A DNA stretch of 64,000 nucleotides from JABFSA01 sp963827515 (GTDB taxonomy: Bacteria > Acidobacteriota > Vicinamibacteria > Vicinamibacterales > UBA2999). Both the position numbers and the translations under genes were made by a program. Each line of letters opens with the position of its first letter. Position 1 is the stretch's first letter. The DNA lies in contig CAWHBF010000029.1 in assembly GCA_963827515.1 (NCBI GenBank), forward strand, positions 62,001 to 126,000, written 5' to 3'. The notes below the pieces were generated by a model. That model saw only the letters and a list, made by a program, of their open reading frames with translations, ran no database searches and had not been told where the DNA came from. This document shows positions 38,624 to 48,408 of this stretch, piece after piece.

Positions 38624-39798
38624 GAGCCACTGCCCGTCGGCCGACTCAGCGTCTTCAGGCAACCGCCACCACCCCATACGACTTCAGAGATCCTCTGCGC
38701 CGAGGCCTCGAGGCTAAACCGCTCGGCACAGGCCGAGAGGCCAGCAGAAAACCTGGTGACGGGATGTGTCAGCGCACGCGAAACCAAATCGGCGAACGAT
38801 GCGGCTGACACCTGGTCGGCTGACATGCCGCAGACGTCGCTCTTGATCAGGTCCGGAAGATCGCCAACCGGGCATGCAAGGACCGGACAGCGAAGCTTCA
38901 TGGCATCAGAAAACACCACGGGAATGCTCTCGATACGCGAGGGAATCAGGAGATAGTCGGCGCGGAGGATGGCATCTTCCGCGGCGCGCTTGTTCAGGAA
39001 GCCGTGCACCTCAACCGCCCGGCCAGCCGCGCGCAAAGCCTCGACACCGCCTCGCACAATGGCATCAAGTGGCCCACCACCGCATATCTCCACCGTGTCG
39101 ATGCGTTGCCAGTCGTCGTCGTTCAGCAGCCTCAAAGCATCTATCAACAAGTCCACGCCCTTGTTGGGGTGCCAGCGGCCGAGGAACACGAGCCGATACG
39201 GCGGCGCGGCTTTGAGCGGTGCGGTGCGAGTGCGCTCGATGCGTCGGGTGCTGGGAAGAAACTCCACCTCGCGACCGCCGATGCGTCGAGTGTCCTCGAG
39301 CAGCTTGAGACCATCGGAATAGCACGTGCGTGCGTCGCGTAGAGCACGACGAAGATAGGAACGGACGAGAGGAATCCGTCCGAGCGACCAGATGTCGCTG
39401 CCCAGGGTCCAGACCGAATACGGCACTCCGGTACCCCGCGCCCAGTGGCCAGATGGAAGGGCCCAAAGAGCGAGAATGTGCGCGGTTGGCCCGTGCTGCA
39501 CCGCCTTGCGTGTGGCGGCCTGCCCTGAGAGCAGCACACGTCGGATCGCCAGAATATCCACGGGATTCCATGGCTCGAGCGTGGACAGCGGCTTGACGGG
39601 CACGGCGAATCGAAATACCTCTACGCCGTCGGAGCGGGTCTCGCGTGTCGAGATCGGACCTGGCGCGACGACGCGCACAGGTGTGTGCCGCGCGAGTTCC
39701 TCGGCCAGATCGGACACGAAGGAACCTGCGGCTTCGCTGCCGTCGCCCCGAGTTGGGAACGATGTGGTAACAAGCACGAGGGCGGGAGCCTCACTCAC
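38620..39798 (-). CDS. GT4 glycosyltransferase (GT-B fold)
   Basis: About 392 residues from a GTG at 39798 (GTGA overlap with the methyltransferase stop). The N-terminal domain starts ALVLVTTSFPTRGDGSEAAGSFVSDLAEEL, the open Rossmann start with the glycine-rich acceptor loop. The C-terminal donor domain has YRLVFLGRWHPNKGVDLLIDALRLL, VEICGGGPL and the E-x7-E-type motif IPSRIESIPVVFSDAMKLRCPVLACPVGDLPDLI. It adds a sugar from a nucleotide or GDP donor to a lipid-linked or other acceptor in the cytoplasm. The frame is intact. Confidence 0.85.
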   Translation of the reverse strand: MSEAPALVLVTTSFPTRGDGSEAAGSFVSDLAEELARHTPVRVVAPGPISTRETRSDGVEVFRFAVPVKPLSTLEPWNPVDILAIRRVLLSGQAATRKAVQHGPTAHILALWALPSGHWARGTGVPYSVWTLGSDIWSLGRIPLVRSYLRRALRDARTCYSDGLKLLEDTRRIGGREVEFLPSTRRIERTRTAPLKAAPPYRLVFLGRWHPNKGVDLLIDALRLLNDDDWQRIDTVEICGGGPLDAIVRGGVEALRAAGRAVEVHGFLNKRAAEDAILRADYLLIPSRIESIPVVFSDAMKLRCPVLACPVGDLPDLIKSDVCGMSADQVSAASFADLVSRALTHPVTRFSAGLSACAERFSLEASAQRISEVVWGGGGCLKTLSRPTGSGS

Positions 39799-40517
39799 GG
39801 CTTGCGTGCCCTCAGCGAGTAGCCGGCAGTCACGGCGGACCACGACGGCAGCAGTCGTGCCACAAGCCAGGTCAACCCATTGATAATCGGGATGGCCACC
39901 GCCACCAGCGGGACGAGAAGCAAGCCGGGGCTCCGGCGTTGCGCGGCCTCGACCGCCATTCCGCCCAGCGCAAGACACGCGACAAGACCTGCGGTCTCGG
40001 CCGCGCCGAGAGAGGGCTCCACCGAATCCACGTGCAGCCCTGCGGCTTCCATCTCCCGGGCGAGGCCGTGGATGGTAAATCGCTGATAGTCGTGCGGGGC
40101 GTCGTGAATCGGGTAGAGAAACGGCATTGTCAACAAGAGCCGCCCCTGAGGCTTGAGCACGCGGGCGATTTCACACAGCGCCTCTCGCGGATAGCGCAGG
40201 TGCTCGACGACCTCAAAGATGACAACCACGTCGATTGATGCACCCGCCACGGGCAGCTGACTGGCATCTGCGAACACGTCTGGGCGTGACCGATAGATCT
40301 GCACACCGGTGATTGGCGAGTCGAGGCCCACATACTTGCAACGCGACGAGAGCTGTCGCTCCACCCAGCGATCGGCGCACCCGATGTCCAGCACACGACC
40401 GGATTCGATCCCTGCGAGACAATCGGCCCTCGTACTTTCCGAGCCCAACAACCATTGCGGGTGCAGCGGCGTGCGCCGAAACAGGCCTGCGACACGGCGC
40501 AGTGTGCTACGAGCCAC
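39795..40517 (-). CDS. SAM-dependent methyltransferase
   Basis: 240 residues. The SAM motif is GRVLDIGCADRWVERQL, followed by CKYVGLDSPITG, FADASQLPVAGASIDVVVIFEVVEHLRYPREAL and the post-motif ARVLKPQGRLLLTMPFLYPIHDAPHDYQRFT, a pattern common in glycan-cluster methyltransferases. The C-terminus carries two hydrophobic stretches (TAGLVACLALGGMAVEAA and GLLLVPLVAVAIPIINGLTWLVA), so it may sit at the membrane. It is the first gene of the four-gene minus-strand unit down to 36534; each junction in this unit is a GTGA overlap. Confidence 0.85.
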   Translation of the reverse strand: MARSTLRRVAGLFRRTPLHPQWLLGSESTRADCLAGIESGRVLDIGCADRWVERQLSSRCKYVGLDSPITGVQIYRSRPDVFADASQLPVAGASIDVVVIFEVVEHLRYPREALCEIARVLKPQGRLLLTMPFLYPIHDAPHDYQRFTIHGLAREMEAAGLHVDSVEPSLGAAETAGLVACLALGGMAVEAAQRRSPGLLLVPLVAVAIPIINGLTWLVARLLPSWSAVTAGYSLRARKP

Positions 40518-40791
40518 GTCAGCGCCCCGACCAGCTACTCACCTGAGCAGCATCCGGAACCGTACGTACCCCAGTCAAGTTGTTGCTCACGACGATGTTC
40601 CTGTGTTCGCAAACGGATCTCTCGAGACTTCGAGCCTACCATTGAGATCCATGTTCCCGGTCGAGTGCGCGCACTGGTTGCCTAGGAGGGCCTATCCTCG
40701 TCATCCCTTCCGACCGATACCCCGCAAACGTCCCGGCCGATATTGCCGATAATACGGCCGCGATGACTGCGGCGAGGCAACCCCTCAAGGT
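40518..40791. other. Divergent intergenic region
   Basis: 274 bases between the methyltransferase gene (minus) and a GT87 gene (plus). It should hold two outward promoters. I found no TGGC-N7-TTGC element, and no convincing sigma-70 pair stands out. It is somewhat lower in GC than the neighbouring genes. Confidence 0.5.
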
Positions 40792-41794
40792 ATGACGACG
40801 CTTCGCGCGCGACTCCTGCTCGCCGGCTGTATCGCCGCCACCGCCGGCTTCTATAGCTGGTGGCTGGAACAACGCCAGCCAACGGCCATCCGCGATCTGA
40901 GTGATGTCGTGTACGCGGCGCAAGCCTTCACCGAGGGCTTCAATCCCTATGAGGTGGTCGGACGCTCGGAGCGCTGGGCAATGCCGGCGCCGTCGCTGTA
41001 CCCGTTCACCGCAGTCCTGCTGTTCATCCCGTTCGCCTGGATGCCCGCAATCTGGCTGCATACGGTATTTGTGGCGCTGGGAAGCGGACTGTTGGCCTGG
41101 GCCGTCACGCGCGAACGGCTCGCGACTCCAGCCCTGATGCTCTTCGTCTCGACGCCGTTCCTGCAAGCCGTGCAGGCGACGCAATGGTGGCCGCCGCTGC
41201 TCATGGCCGGCGCCCTGCTCCCGTGGGGCGGGTGGCTGCTCGCGTGCAAGCCGACCGCCGCGATCTGGTTGTTTGCCTACCGGCCGACGTGGCGTGTCGC
41301 CGGTCTCGTCCTGGTCTCTGGTCGCTATCAGCGTGCTGATCTGGCCGGCATGGCCACTGTCATGGCTCCCGAACCTGCGTGAGGCGCCGAACACCATCTC
41401 GGCGTTGACCCTTCCTGGCGGAGCGCTCGTGCTGCTTGCCTTATGGAAATGGCGCCGGCCCCGAAGCGCGCCTGCTCGCCGCGATGGCGTGCGTCCCGCA
41501 CACCTTCTCCCTTACGAGACGCTCCCGCTTTTTCTGGTGCCGCAGACGTGGCGCGAAGCGTGTCCTGCTCACCGGAACCACGCTCGCCGTGATCGTTCAT
41601 GGGTCGGAGCACCCTATGCCTCCGCGACGGAATGGGTAGCAGCCAGCGGCGTCTGGACCATCTGGTGCGTCTATCTGCCCTGTCTCGTGATGGTGCTCAG
41701 GCGCCCCAACGTCGGCGACCTGCCGCTCGTCGAGACGCTCCTGCGGCGACGGTGGACCACTGCGCCGACGCCGCCAGGCGCGCCGCCCTCCTGA
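40792..41794 (+). CDS. GT87-like (DUF2029) membrane glycosyltransferase, one frame shift
   Basis: About 330 residues. It starts MTTLRARLLLAGCIAATAGF and shows the GT87 lumenal region IRDLSDVVYAAQAFTEGFNPYEVV, SLYPFTAVLLFIPFAWM and the conserved lysine segment LLACKPTAAIWLFAYRPT. After a shift near 41310 the helices continue (VAISVLIWPAWPLSWLPNL, LTLPGGALVLLALW, GVWTIWCVYLPCLVMVL). It is a GT-C enzyme presumed to use polyprenyl-phosphate sugars at the outer face of the cytoplasmic membrane. It is the first gene of a plus-strand set (40.8-45.8 kb) that also holds two other GT-C proteins and a DPM-like GT2. Confidence 0.7.
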
Positions 41795-41883
41795 CGCCCG
41801 ACGAACCCCCGCACGGTCAGCGCACGCGGGCACCTGTCCTCACTACTGCTGGTACACTTCCGTCGACAGGTCTCTCCTTGCAG

Positions 41884-43261
41884 ATGCCCAGACTTTCACC
41901 CCGGACGCTCACAGCGTGCGGCGTCTTGACAGTGACGCTTTCGGTGGTCGGGTTGGCAGGCTTGCAGTATCTGATGCCGCCATCGTTCAATAACCGGCCC
42001 GCCGTGAATCACGCTGGTATCGCGCATTTTCAAAGCGTTGTTTCGACGCTCCACTCTGTGCCCTTGAGCGTGTCGGCGTTCGTATGGGCGTTCAGGTGCC
42101 TGATTGTCGGCGCATGGCTCGGGTACGGAGTGTTGCTGTTCAGTTGCCACCGCTACGGCGCTGGGTTGGGGCGTGCGACGCTACCGGTCATCGGTAGCAT
42201 CGTGCTGTTGCTTGCGGTGGTGTTTCCTCCGTCGTTATCTTCAGACGTGTATGCGTATGCAGGGTGGGGCCGGATGTCGATCCTTCACGGCTGGAGTCCT
42301 TACACGCACACGCTCCAAAGCCTGGGAGCGCTCGAAGATCCGGCTGGTATGGTCGCACCGGTCGCGGCGACGTCCTCGCACGGACCGATCTGGATCGCGC
42401 TGGTCTCGGCCGTGATCATGGTGCTTCGCAACGCGGGTCTATGGGCGCAGATCGTGGCGCTGAAGCTATTGGCGGGCCTGGCGCTTCTTCTGGCCGCGCT
42501 CAGCGCTCGCGAGATCGCGAGCTTCTATGATCGAAAGAAAGCGGAGCTTGCGCTCCTGGCTGTCGCCTTCAACCCCGTCCTTCTGATCGAAGGGCCTGGG
42601 AATGGTCACAACGACGTCCTGATGGTTGCGCTGATGCTGGGCGGCATCGCCTTGTGTCAGAAGCGTCGACCGGGCATCGGCTATGCGCTTCTGGGACTAT
42701 CAGCAGGGATTAAGTTCGTCACTGCGTCGATCGTCCCATGGGTCATCTTGGAGCAGGTTCGGCGGCAACCGCCACGGGAGCGATTCACCACGGTGGCTCT
42801 GGCTTTGGCCCTCGTTCTGGCGCCAAGCGTGCTCGGCTATGCCACGTTTCGCGCCGAACTGCGGGGTTTCGATGGAATCCGAACCGTATTCGAGCGCCAA
42901 AGCGGCAGTTAATCAGGAAGCACGAATGGGGAGGCGCGTCGAGGAGGGAAGAAGTCCTTCGGCGACCCCCGCTGGGCCGAGCGCTGTGCCGCAGCGCCTC
43001 GCGGTGGTCCTGCTCGTCTTCACTGCGCTGAGCCTGATATTGTGGCGATCCAACGTTGCCGGCCGATACCTCTCTTGCTGGGCGCTTTTCTGTCTGACGC
43101 TGATCTTTGTCGGGGCGCCAATCGCCTACCCCTGGTATTTCATATGGCCACTCAGCGTTTCTGTGATCCGCTGGGACCATTTCGGCGCGACGACCACTCT
43201 CGGCTGCGCAGTGTTGACCTTCGAGATGCTCCTTCTCTACACGGTGCCATTCGTACGGTGA
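41884..43261 (+). CDS. Multi-pass mannosyltransferase-like GT-C protein (MptB-like), one frame shift
   Basis: About 458 residues from the ATG at 41884 (MPRLSPRTLTACGVL). The lumenal loop after helix 1-3 has the motif FPPSLSSDVYAYAGWGRMSILHGWSPY, with the Asp of GT-C enzymes, followed by SHGPIWIALVSAVIM, LLIEGPGNGHNDVLMVALML and LGLSAGIKFVTASIV. These resemble actinobacterial alpha-1,6-mannosyltransferases (MptA/MptB). A shift near 42900 moves the last helices (RLAVVLLVFTALSLILW, CLTLIFVGAPIAYPWYFIWPLSV) to another frame, ending at 43261. It probably elongates a polyprenol-linked or surface glycan using polyprenyl-phosphate mannose. Confidence 0.75.
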
Positions 43262-43589
43262 GAACAGGCTGTCGGAGGACGCCGGTCAGATTAGGGGAAT
43301 TGTGGTGCGAAAGAGCACTCGAACCCCGAACGGCCTCTCGACCGAATCGCACTCATCGCGCTCGGTCTTGCGTGGATCCAGCAGCGCGCATGGGATTCTA
43401 TCTTCGACGGCGAACGACGTGAGACGATCCAACGAAGCGCGTCGAAAGGCCCGATGACGGAGTGTAGCGACGACCTCGACAGGAGCAATTTGCTGTGGGT
43501 GCTCCGCTCGGGCTCAGCCGTCGAGTTGGCGCAGACGCACCCTGACGCTGGGGGTCGTCGCCAGACTGGGACCGCATATCATCTCCTCG
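43262..43589. other. 328-base stretch without a recognisable gene
   Basis: A short plus-strand frame (LIALGLAWIQQRAWDSIFDGE, then MTECSDDLDRSNLLWVL) is open here but overlaps the next gene start out of frame and shows no family signature. It could be the decayed end of a gene or chance coding. Confidence 0.4.
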
Positions 43590-44778
43590 ATGCTCGGCCG
43601 CCGGTCTGACACCTTGCGTACCCTCCTCTTCCCGTTTCTTGCCCTGCACGCCATCTTCCCCGCGATGTGGTTGACCACGGTCGTGCACAGTGGGCCGGTG
43701 CCCAACGACTGGCTCCACCTCAAAATCGTGGCCGATCATTTCGTTGCGGGAGATTGGACCCACCTGTACAGCATCGGAGACGAGGCGCTCAATCCCGGGT
43801 ACTTCTGGCGCTATCCGCCGTTTGCTTTGTATCGTGGTTGCCCCGCTCGCGTGGCTGCCCGAAGGGTGGGCTTACGCGGTGTTAGCCGTCGTGGAAGTGC
43901 TGGCACTTGCCATGTCGCTCTGGCTGCTTCAACGGCTCGAACCGTTTCGTCATATGCGCCGCGAGTGGCTCCTGGCGATCGTGCTGTCCGCCCCGGCCTT
44001 GTCCACAATCATCACGGGCCAGAGCAGTGCGCTCATCATGCTCTGCGTCGTCGGCGCCGCGACGCTGTGGAGCCGTGGGCAGGCGATTCCTGCATGCGCG
44101 TTGCTCGGGCTCCTGGCGATCAAGCCGAACTGGGGCATCGTCTTTGGCTTGATGGCAATCGTGCGCAGGGAATGGAAGGGGGCGGCGGCCATGGCGGGCG
44201 TCGCACTCTTACTGTGCGCGTTGACGCTCCCATTGGGACTGCAAGTCTGGGTGGATTTCCTCAAGGTGTCGACCGCAAACACGGACGTGCTCGCGACCTA
44301 CGACCCGCGGAAGCTCATCACTCTCCGCGGCTTCCTGGAGGGCCTGCTGGGCAAGAGCAGCCTGACGCTGATCGCGTGGGAGTTGGCTGCGGTGGCATTG
44401 GTCGTGGCGGCGGTCCTCGCCTGGCGAGCGCCGGGTTCGCCCCTTCGACACTTGGGGATTGGCCTGTTGCTGGCTGTCGCGGCAAACCCGTACGCGTCGT
44501 TCTATGACGCGCTGGTCCTGGCCGTTCCGGCAACGGTCTGGTGGGCTGAGCGGGACCGCTGGGGGCGAGGGCCATGGCTCGTCGTGGCCACACTGCTTGC
44601 GGTAGTCTGGTGCAGCGAACAATGGCTGTACTCGTGGGGAGTCATGACCACGGCCGCGGGGCTCTCGTGGCTTCCGCCGGTGTCCGTCGTTGGCCCAGCC
44701 TCGGCCGTATGGCTTGTGTTGGCCGCCCACCAGGCGAGGCAGTCGTCTCGTGTCGCTGCGATTGCTGAGCCGACATGA
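43590..44778 (+). CDS. GT87-like (DUF2029) membrane glycosyltransferase, one frame shift
   Basis: About 395 residues. The start MLGRRSDTLRTLLFPFLALH leads to the motif NDWLHLKIVADHFVAGDWTHLYSIGDEALN and YFWRYPPFALY, typical of GT87. After a shift near 43835 it continues VVAPLAWLPEGWAYAVLAVVEV, ITGQSSALIMLCVVGAATLW (the GQ.N/S region), LLGLLAIKPNWGIVFGLMAI (conserved KP) and VAANPYASFYDALVLAVPA. It is related to, but clearly different from, the GT87 genes at 24464 and 40792. Its stop overlaps the start of the following DPM-like gene by ATGA. Confidence 0.8.
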
Positions 44779-45777
44779 CGGACGTCCCGCGGCCTGCTTT
44801 CGCCGCTTCCGGAGCCCGGTTGGACGCGCGCCGCACACCTGAGATCAGCGTCGTGCTTCCCATGCACGACGAGGCGCCCAACGTCACGGAAGATCATGTC
44901 GAGGGTTGCTGCGGAGCTCGATGCGCTCGGACGACCGGCGGAAATCATTTGCGTGGATGACGGCTCGAGCGACGACACCACTGGCCAGGTAGAGCGCTAC
45001 GCGCAGAAGGACGATCGCGTCGTGCTCGTTCGCTTCTCGCGGAACTTCGGCAAGGAGGCTGCGCTGACGGCTGGCCTCGATACCGCACACGGACAGGCGG
45101 TTATCTTCCTGGATGCCGACCTCCAGCATCCGACGAGTCTCATTCCGGCAATGGTCGCGAAGTGGGACGAGGGGTTCGACGTAGTGGACGCCGTCAAGGC
45201 CTCGTCGGCCGACCGAGGACGCGAGCCCATGCCGTACCGCCTGGCCGCGAACCTCTTCTATGCGCTCATGGGGGAGCAGGCGGGGCAGCAGCTGCACGGT
45301 TCGAGCGACTACAAGCTCCTCGACAGACAGGTCGTGGATCTGCTGAGGCAACTCCCGGAACGTCACAGGTTTTTCCGAGGGATCGTTGCGTGGGTCGGCT
45401 TCCGCGTCGCCCGCGTGCCGTTGCACGTCCATCAGCGTGTGGCTGGGGCATCCAAGTGGCGACCAACTACGCTCGTCCGATACGCCGTGCGCAACCTGGT
45501 GTCCTTCACGTCCACGCCTCTTCGCCTCGTGGCGTGGCTTGGCCTTGTCACGTTGATCCTCGATGCGGTGCTGGGCGCCCAGACATTCTGGAACTGGTGG
45601 CGCGGGAGCGCGGTCACAGGGTTTACCACCGTGATCCTTACGGTCGTCGGTCTGGGGGGCCTTATCCTGCTGTCACTCGGTGTGATTGCCGCCTATCTCG
45701 CACAGATGTACGACGAGCTCAAAGCCAGGCCGATCTATGTCATCCGTCAACCTCGCAGATCGGAGCGTCGATCGTAA
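44775..45777 (+). CDS. Polyprenyl-phosphate glycosyltransferase, DPM/ArnC/GtrB-like, one frame shift
   Basis: About 333 residues. MTDVPRPAFAASGARLDARR precedes ISVVLPMHDEAPNVTE; a shift near 44890 then leads into MSRVAAELDALGRPAEIICVDDGSSDDT. Further marks are VRFSRNFGKEAALTAGLDTAHG, the catalytic FLDADLQHP, HGSSDYKLLDRQVVDLL, GIVAWVGFRVARVPL and the HQRVAGASKWRP segment. Two C-terminal helices follow (LRLVAWLGLVTLILDAVLG and VILTVVGLGGLILLSLGVIAAYLAQMYDE). This GtrB-type enzyme loads glucose, mannose or another sugar on undecaprenyl phosphate for the GT-C proteins encoded just upstream. Confidence 0.9.
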
Positions 45778-45794
45778 GCCGGCACTGGCGTGCA

Positions 45795-47237
45795 TCACCG
45801 GGAGCGGAAAGAACAGAGCAAGACAGGCTCGAAGCGACTGGCCGAGACAGGTCTACGGCATGCCGGCTGGATGACGAACACCGTCCATTGCGAATCGGCG
45901 TACAGACGTTCGGCAGACTGATCCCCACGCAGTGCCGTGGCCATGGGCGAGTCGGTCGGGACGACCGCGCATCGGATCCGGTAGTCGGCAAACAATTGCT
46001 GGTACTCACCAAACAGATCCGCTCGGCGGCTGCGCTCCAGGAGAGGAACGGGATACACCTCCACCCTTCCGTCGATGAACACTCGTTGTTCGGGCGCAAA
46101 CCACAGGAGCGGTCCCGCCGGCGTAATAGGTGTTGAACATCGGCCCCGGGCACGATTGGATCGCACGCGCCGCCATTGGGCTGACGGGCTGCCATCCCAA
46201 TCGCGCCCCACCGTCCTGCCACCCGCGCACGACAACGATTGCCGCCACTGCCACAGCCAACACGAGCAGGGCGATGCGCTCCGACACCGGCCGGTCGCCT
46301 CCTGGCTTGGCGAGCCGACGAACTCGTCAGACGAGAGAGCGCCGGGGCCGCCACGAGCGCAAAGAACGGAGCGTTGCGGATGGAGATCACACTGGCAACG
46401 CCCAGCACCAGGGCCAGCATCGCCATCTGTCGATCGGCCTTGTCCAGCCGTCCCAACGTCCGAGCGCGGCGAACGACCGCGACCCCGAGCGCGACGAAGA
46501 GTCCCCAAAACGGCAGGGCAGACAGCTCAAATCCTGATCGGAACTCCTGAATGCCGACGAGCCGTGACTCTGAAACGGTCTGGGCAACCCGCGGCCAGTA
46601 ATGCCACCCCAGCGGCGACACGAGCGGGGCAGCCACGCACAGCACCGCCACGACGACGGCACGGCGCCGGCGATCGTGGGACCACACGACGGCGTCAACC
46701 GCGGCTCCGATGGCGATGAGCACGCCGAACAGCACGACGCCATGCGCGTTGGCCCAGATCACCATCATCGGCGCCAGCCATTCCAGTCGATCGCGAATGG
46801 CCAATTGCAAGGCGACCACCAACAGGAGCAGGCTGAGCGCCTGCGGCCGAACTGCCCAACCCGCCGGTAACAGGACCACCAGCAGGGCCAGCAGGACGAG
46901 TCTCGATTCGTATGCTCCCCGCATGGTTCGCCACGTCGTCAGGGCGGCGATGAAGGCACAGCCTGCCGTGAGGAGGGTGAGGAGCGGAGGCCCACCAAGG
47001 ACGTACACGCCGTAGAAGAGCACCTGAGAGAGCCACTCATGGTTGTACCAAGGCACGCCCGCGGAGGTGAACGAAAACCGCTCAATGCCGATCGGCACGC
47101 CAGTCGTCCAGATCTCTCGCCCCGTGCGCAGGTGGGTCCATGTGTCGGCCTGCGCGGGAGACTAGCAGGGCCAGCGCCGCGAGCACCACAAAAATCAGGA
47201 CCGACTGGAACGTCGTCCTCGGACCACAGACTGCTCA
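45795..47237 (-). CDS. Predicted GT-C-like integral membrane protein, unknown acceptor
   Basis: About 480 residues with roughly ten membrane segments. The head reads FQSVLIFVVLAALALLVSRA, then after a shift DTWTHLRTGREIW-like and PIGIERFSFTSAGVPWYNHEWLSQVLFYGVYV, a lumenal motif shared by a family of hypothetical membrane proteins in Acidobacteria and Planctomycetes (known from general experience, not checked). The tail, in another frame, is extracytoplasmic: FNTYYAGG, LLWFAPEQRVFIDGRVEVYP and YRIRCAVVPTDSPMATALRG. The fold resembles GT39/GT-C enzymes, but no catalytic assignment is safe. The start is uncertain by some 30 bases. It converges with the DPM-like gene end (17-base gap). Confidence 0.6.
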
Positions 47238-47487
47238 CGCGCACCTCCACCTCGACGATCCTGGCCGACGATTGGCGATAAGTCTACGGCAAGCACGACG
47301 CGAACCAGCGGGAGGTCGGAGTCGACTACCAGGGAACGGCTGGCTCGCGTCGGCACCGGCAAGACAGACGTGACGGCGAAGGAGAATTGCAGGGGCGGCT
47401 CGGACAAACCGACAAAGGAAGGTAGCGGCTCCATGCCTGACGATCAACGCCACGGCCCTATTCCCGTCTCTGACTTGTGGTCGAGGT

Positions 47488-48408
47488 ATGGCAGTCCAGC
47501 GGCCTAGCCGTCACGATCTTGGTCTGAACCGAGTGGCCTATGGCTGCCTCGTCGTGCAGGCGGCCGTTCTCGCGCTCACGGTCGTCGTCTACCGGGCACG
47601 CGGCCTCTCGATGTTTTTCGACCGCGAGACGGTCGTAAATGCCTCCCTGCCGGCCATCTGCCTCGTGATCTGGGTGTCATTCGTCATCTCGCCTGGCCCG
47701 CGACGCGCATGGATCACAGCCGAGGCGGCACTCGCGTTCTTCTTGATGAACGCTGTCACGTGGATTGTGGCCCCTGGGCAGTACGGTGCGCTCGCGATCG
47801 GTCGGCCCTTCGTCGACGAGACCTTGGCCCACGCTGATGCCGCCATTGGCATCGACGTGTCCGTCCTTCTGGCGTGGGTGAAGGAGCATCCGCGCTTGCT
47901 CACCGTGCTCCGCTGGGCCTATGGAACGCTGAGTTTACAGTTATTGCTCGCCATTCCGGTGATGAGGCTCCTGCGTGCGCGTGAGGCGATGTGGGAGTAC
48001 GTGTTCCACTTCCATTTTTGCCTGATCGTAACGCTGGTCGCCTCAGCACTCTGGCCGGTAGCCGGTCCATATCAATGGTTCGCCTACACCACGCCCCAGG
48101 ATCTTGCGCGAGTTGTCACACAGGTGAACGGATTTCACGATGGAACCCTGACCGTGGTGCATTGGGCTGAGTTCGACGGCCTGATCTCATATCCTTCGTT
48201 TCACACGGCAGCAGGACTCTTTGCGACCCGGGCGGTCCGTAAGCGGTGGTGGCTCGTGGCCCCGATGATGGTGGTCAACACTTTGTTGATTCTGGCCACA
48301 TTCTTGATGGGCATTCACTACATGATGGATACGCTTGCGGGCGCTCTCCTGTTCGCCATGAGCCTGCTCGTGTACCAAGTCGCGGAGCGCCATGTCCCAC
48401 GATCGTAG
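47488..48408 (+). CDS. PAP2-superfamily membrane phosphatase/transferase (Aur1/IPC-synthase-like)
   Basis: 306 residues, intact, with about six membrane helices. The PAP2 active-site motifs are present: LISYPSFHTAAGLFA (SxxxSxH-like core with the catalytic His) and LMGIHYMMDTLAGALL (second His with Asp four residues later). The arrangement is that of PAP2_3 or inositolphosphorylceramide synthase-like proteins. Such enzymes hydrolyse or transfer phosphate groups of lipid phosphates; recycling of polyprenyl pyrophosphate or modification of a lipid is plausible beside so many polyprenyl-sugar enzymes. Its end overlaps the GT2-methyltransferase gene by 17 bases. Confidence 0.8.
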   Translation: MAVQRPSRHDLGLNRVAYGCLVVQAAVLALTVVVYRARGLSMFFDRETVVNASLPAICLVIWVSFVISPGPRRAWITAEAALAFFLMNAVTWIVAPGQYGALAIGRPFVDETLAHADAAIGIDVSVLLAWVKEHPRLLTVLRWAYGTLSLQLLLAIPVMRLLRAREAMWEYVFHFHFCLIVTLVASALWPVAGPYQWFAYTTPQDLARVVTQVNGFHDGTLTVVHWAEFDGLISYPSFHTAAGLFATRAVRKRWWLVAPMMVVNTLLILATFLMGIHYMMDTLAGALLFAMSLLVYQVAERHVPRS

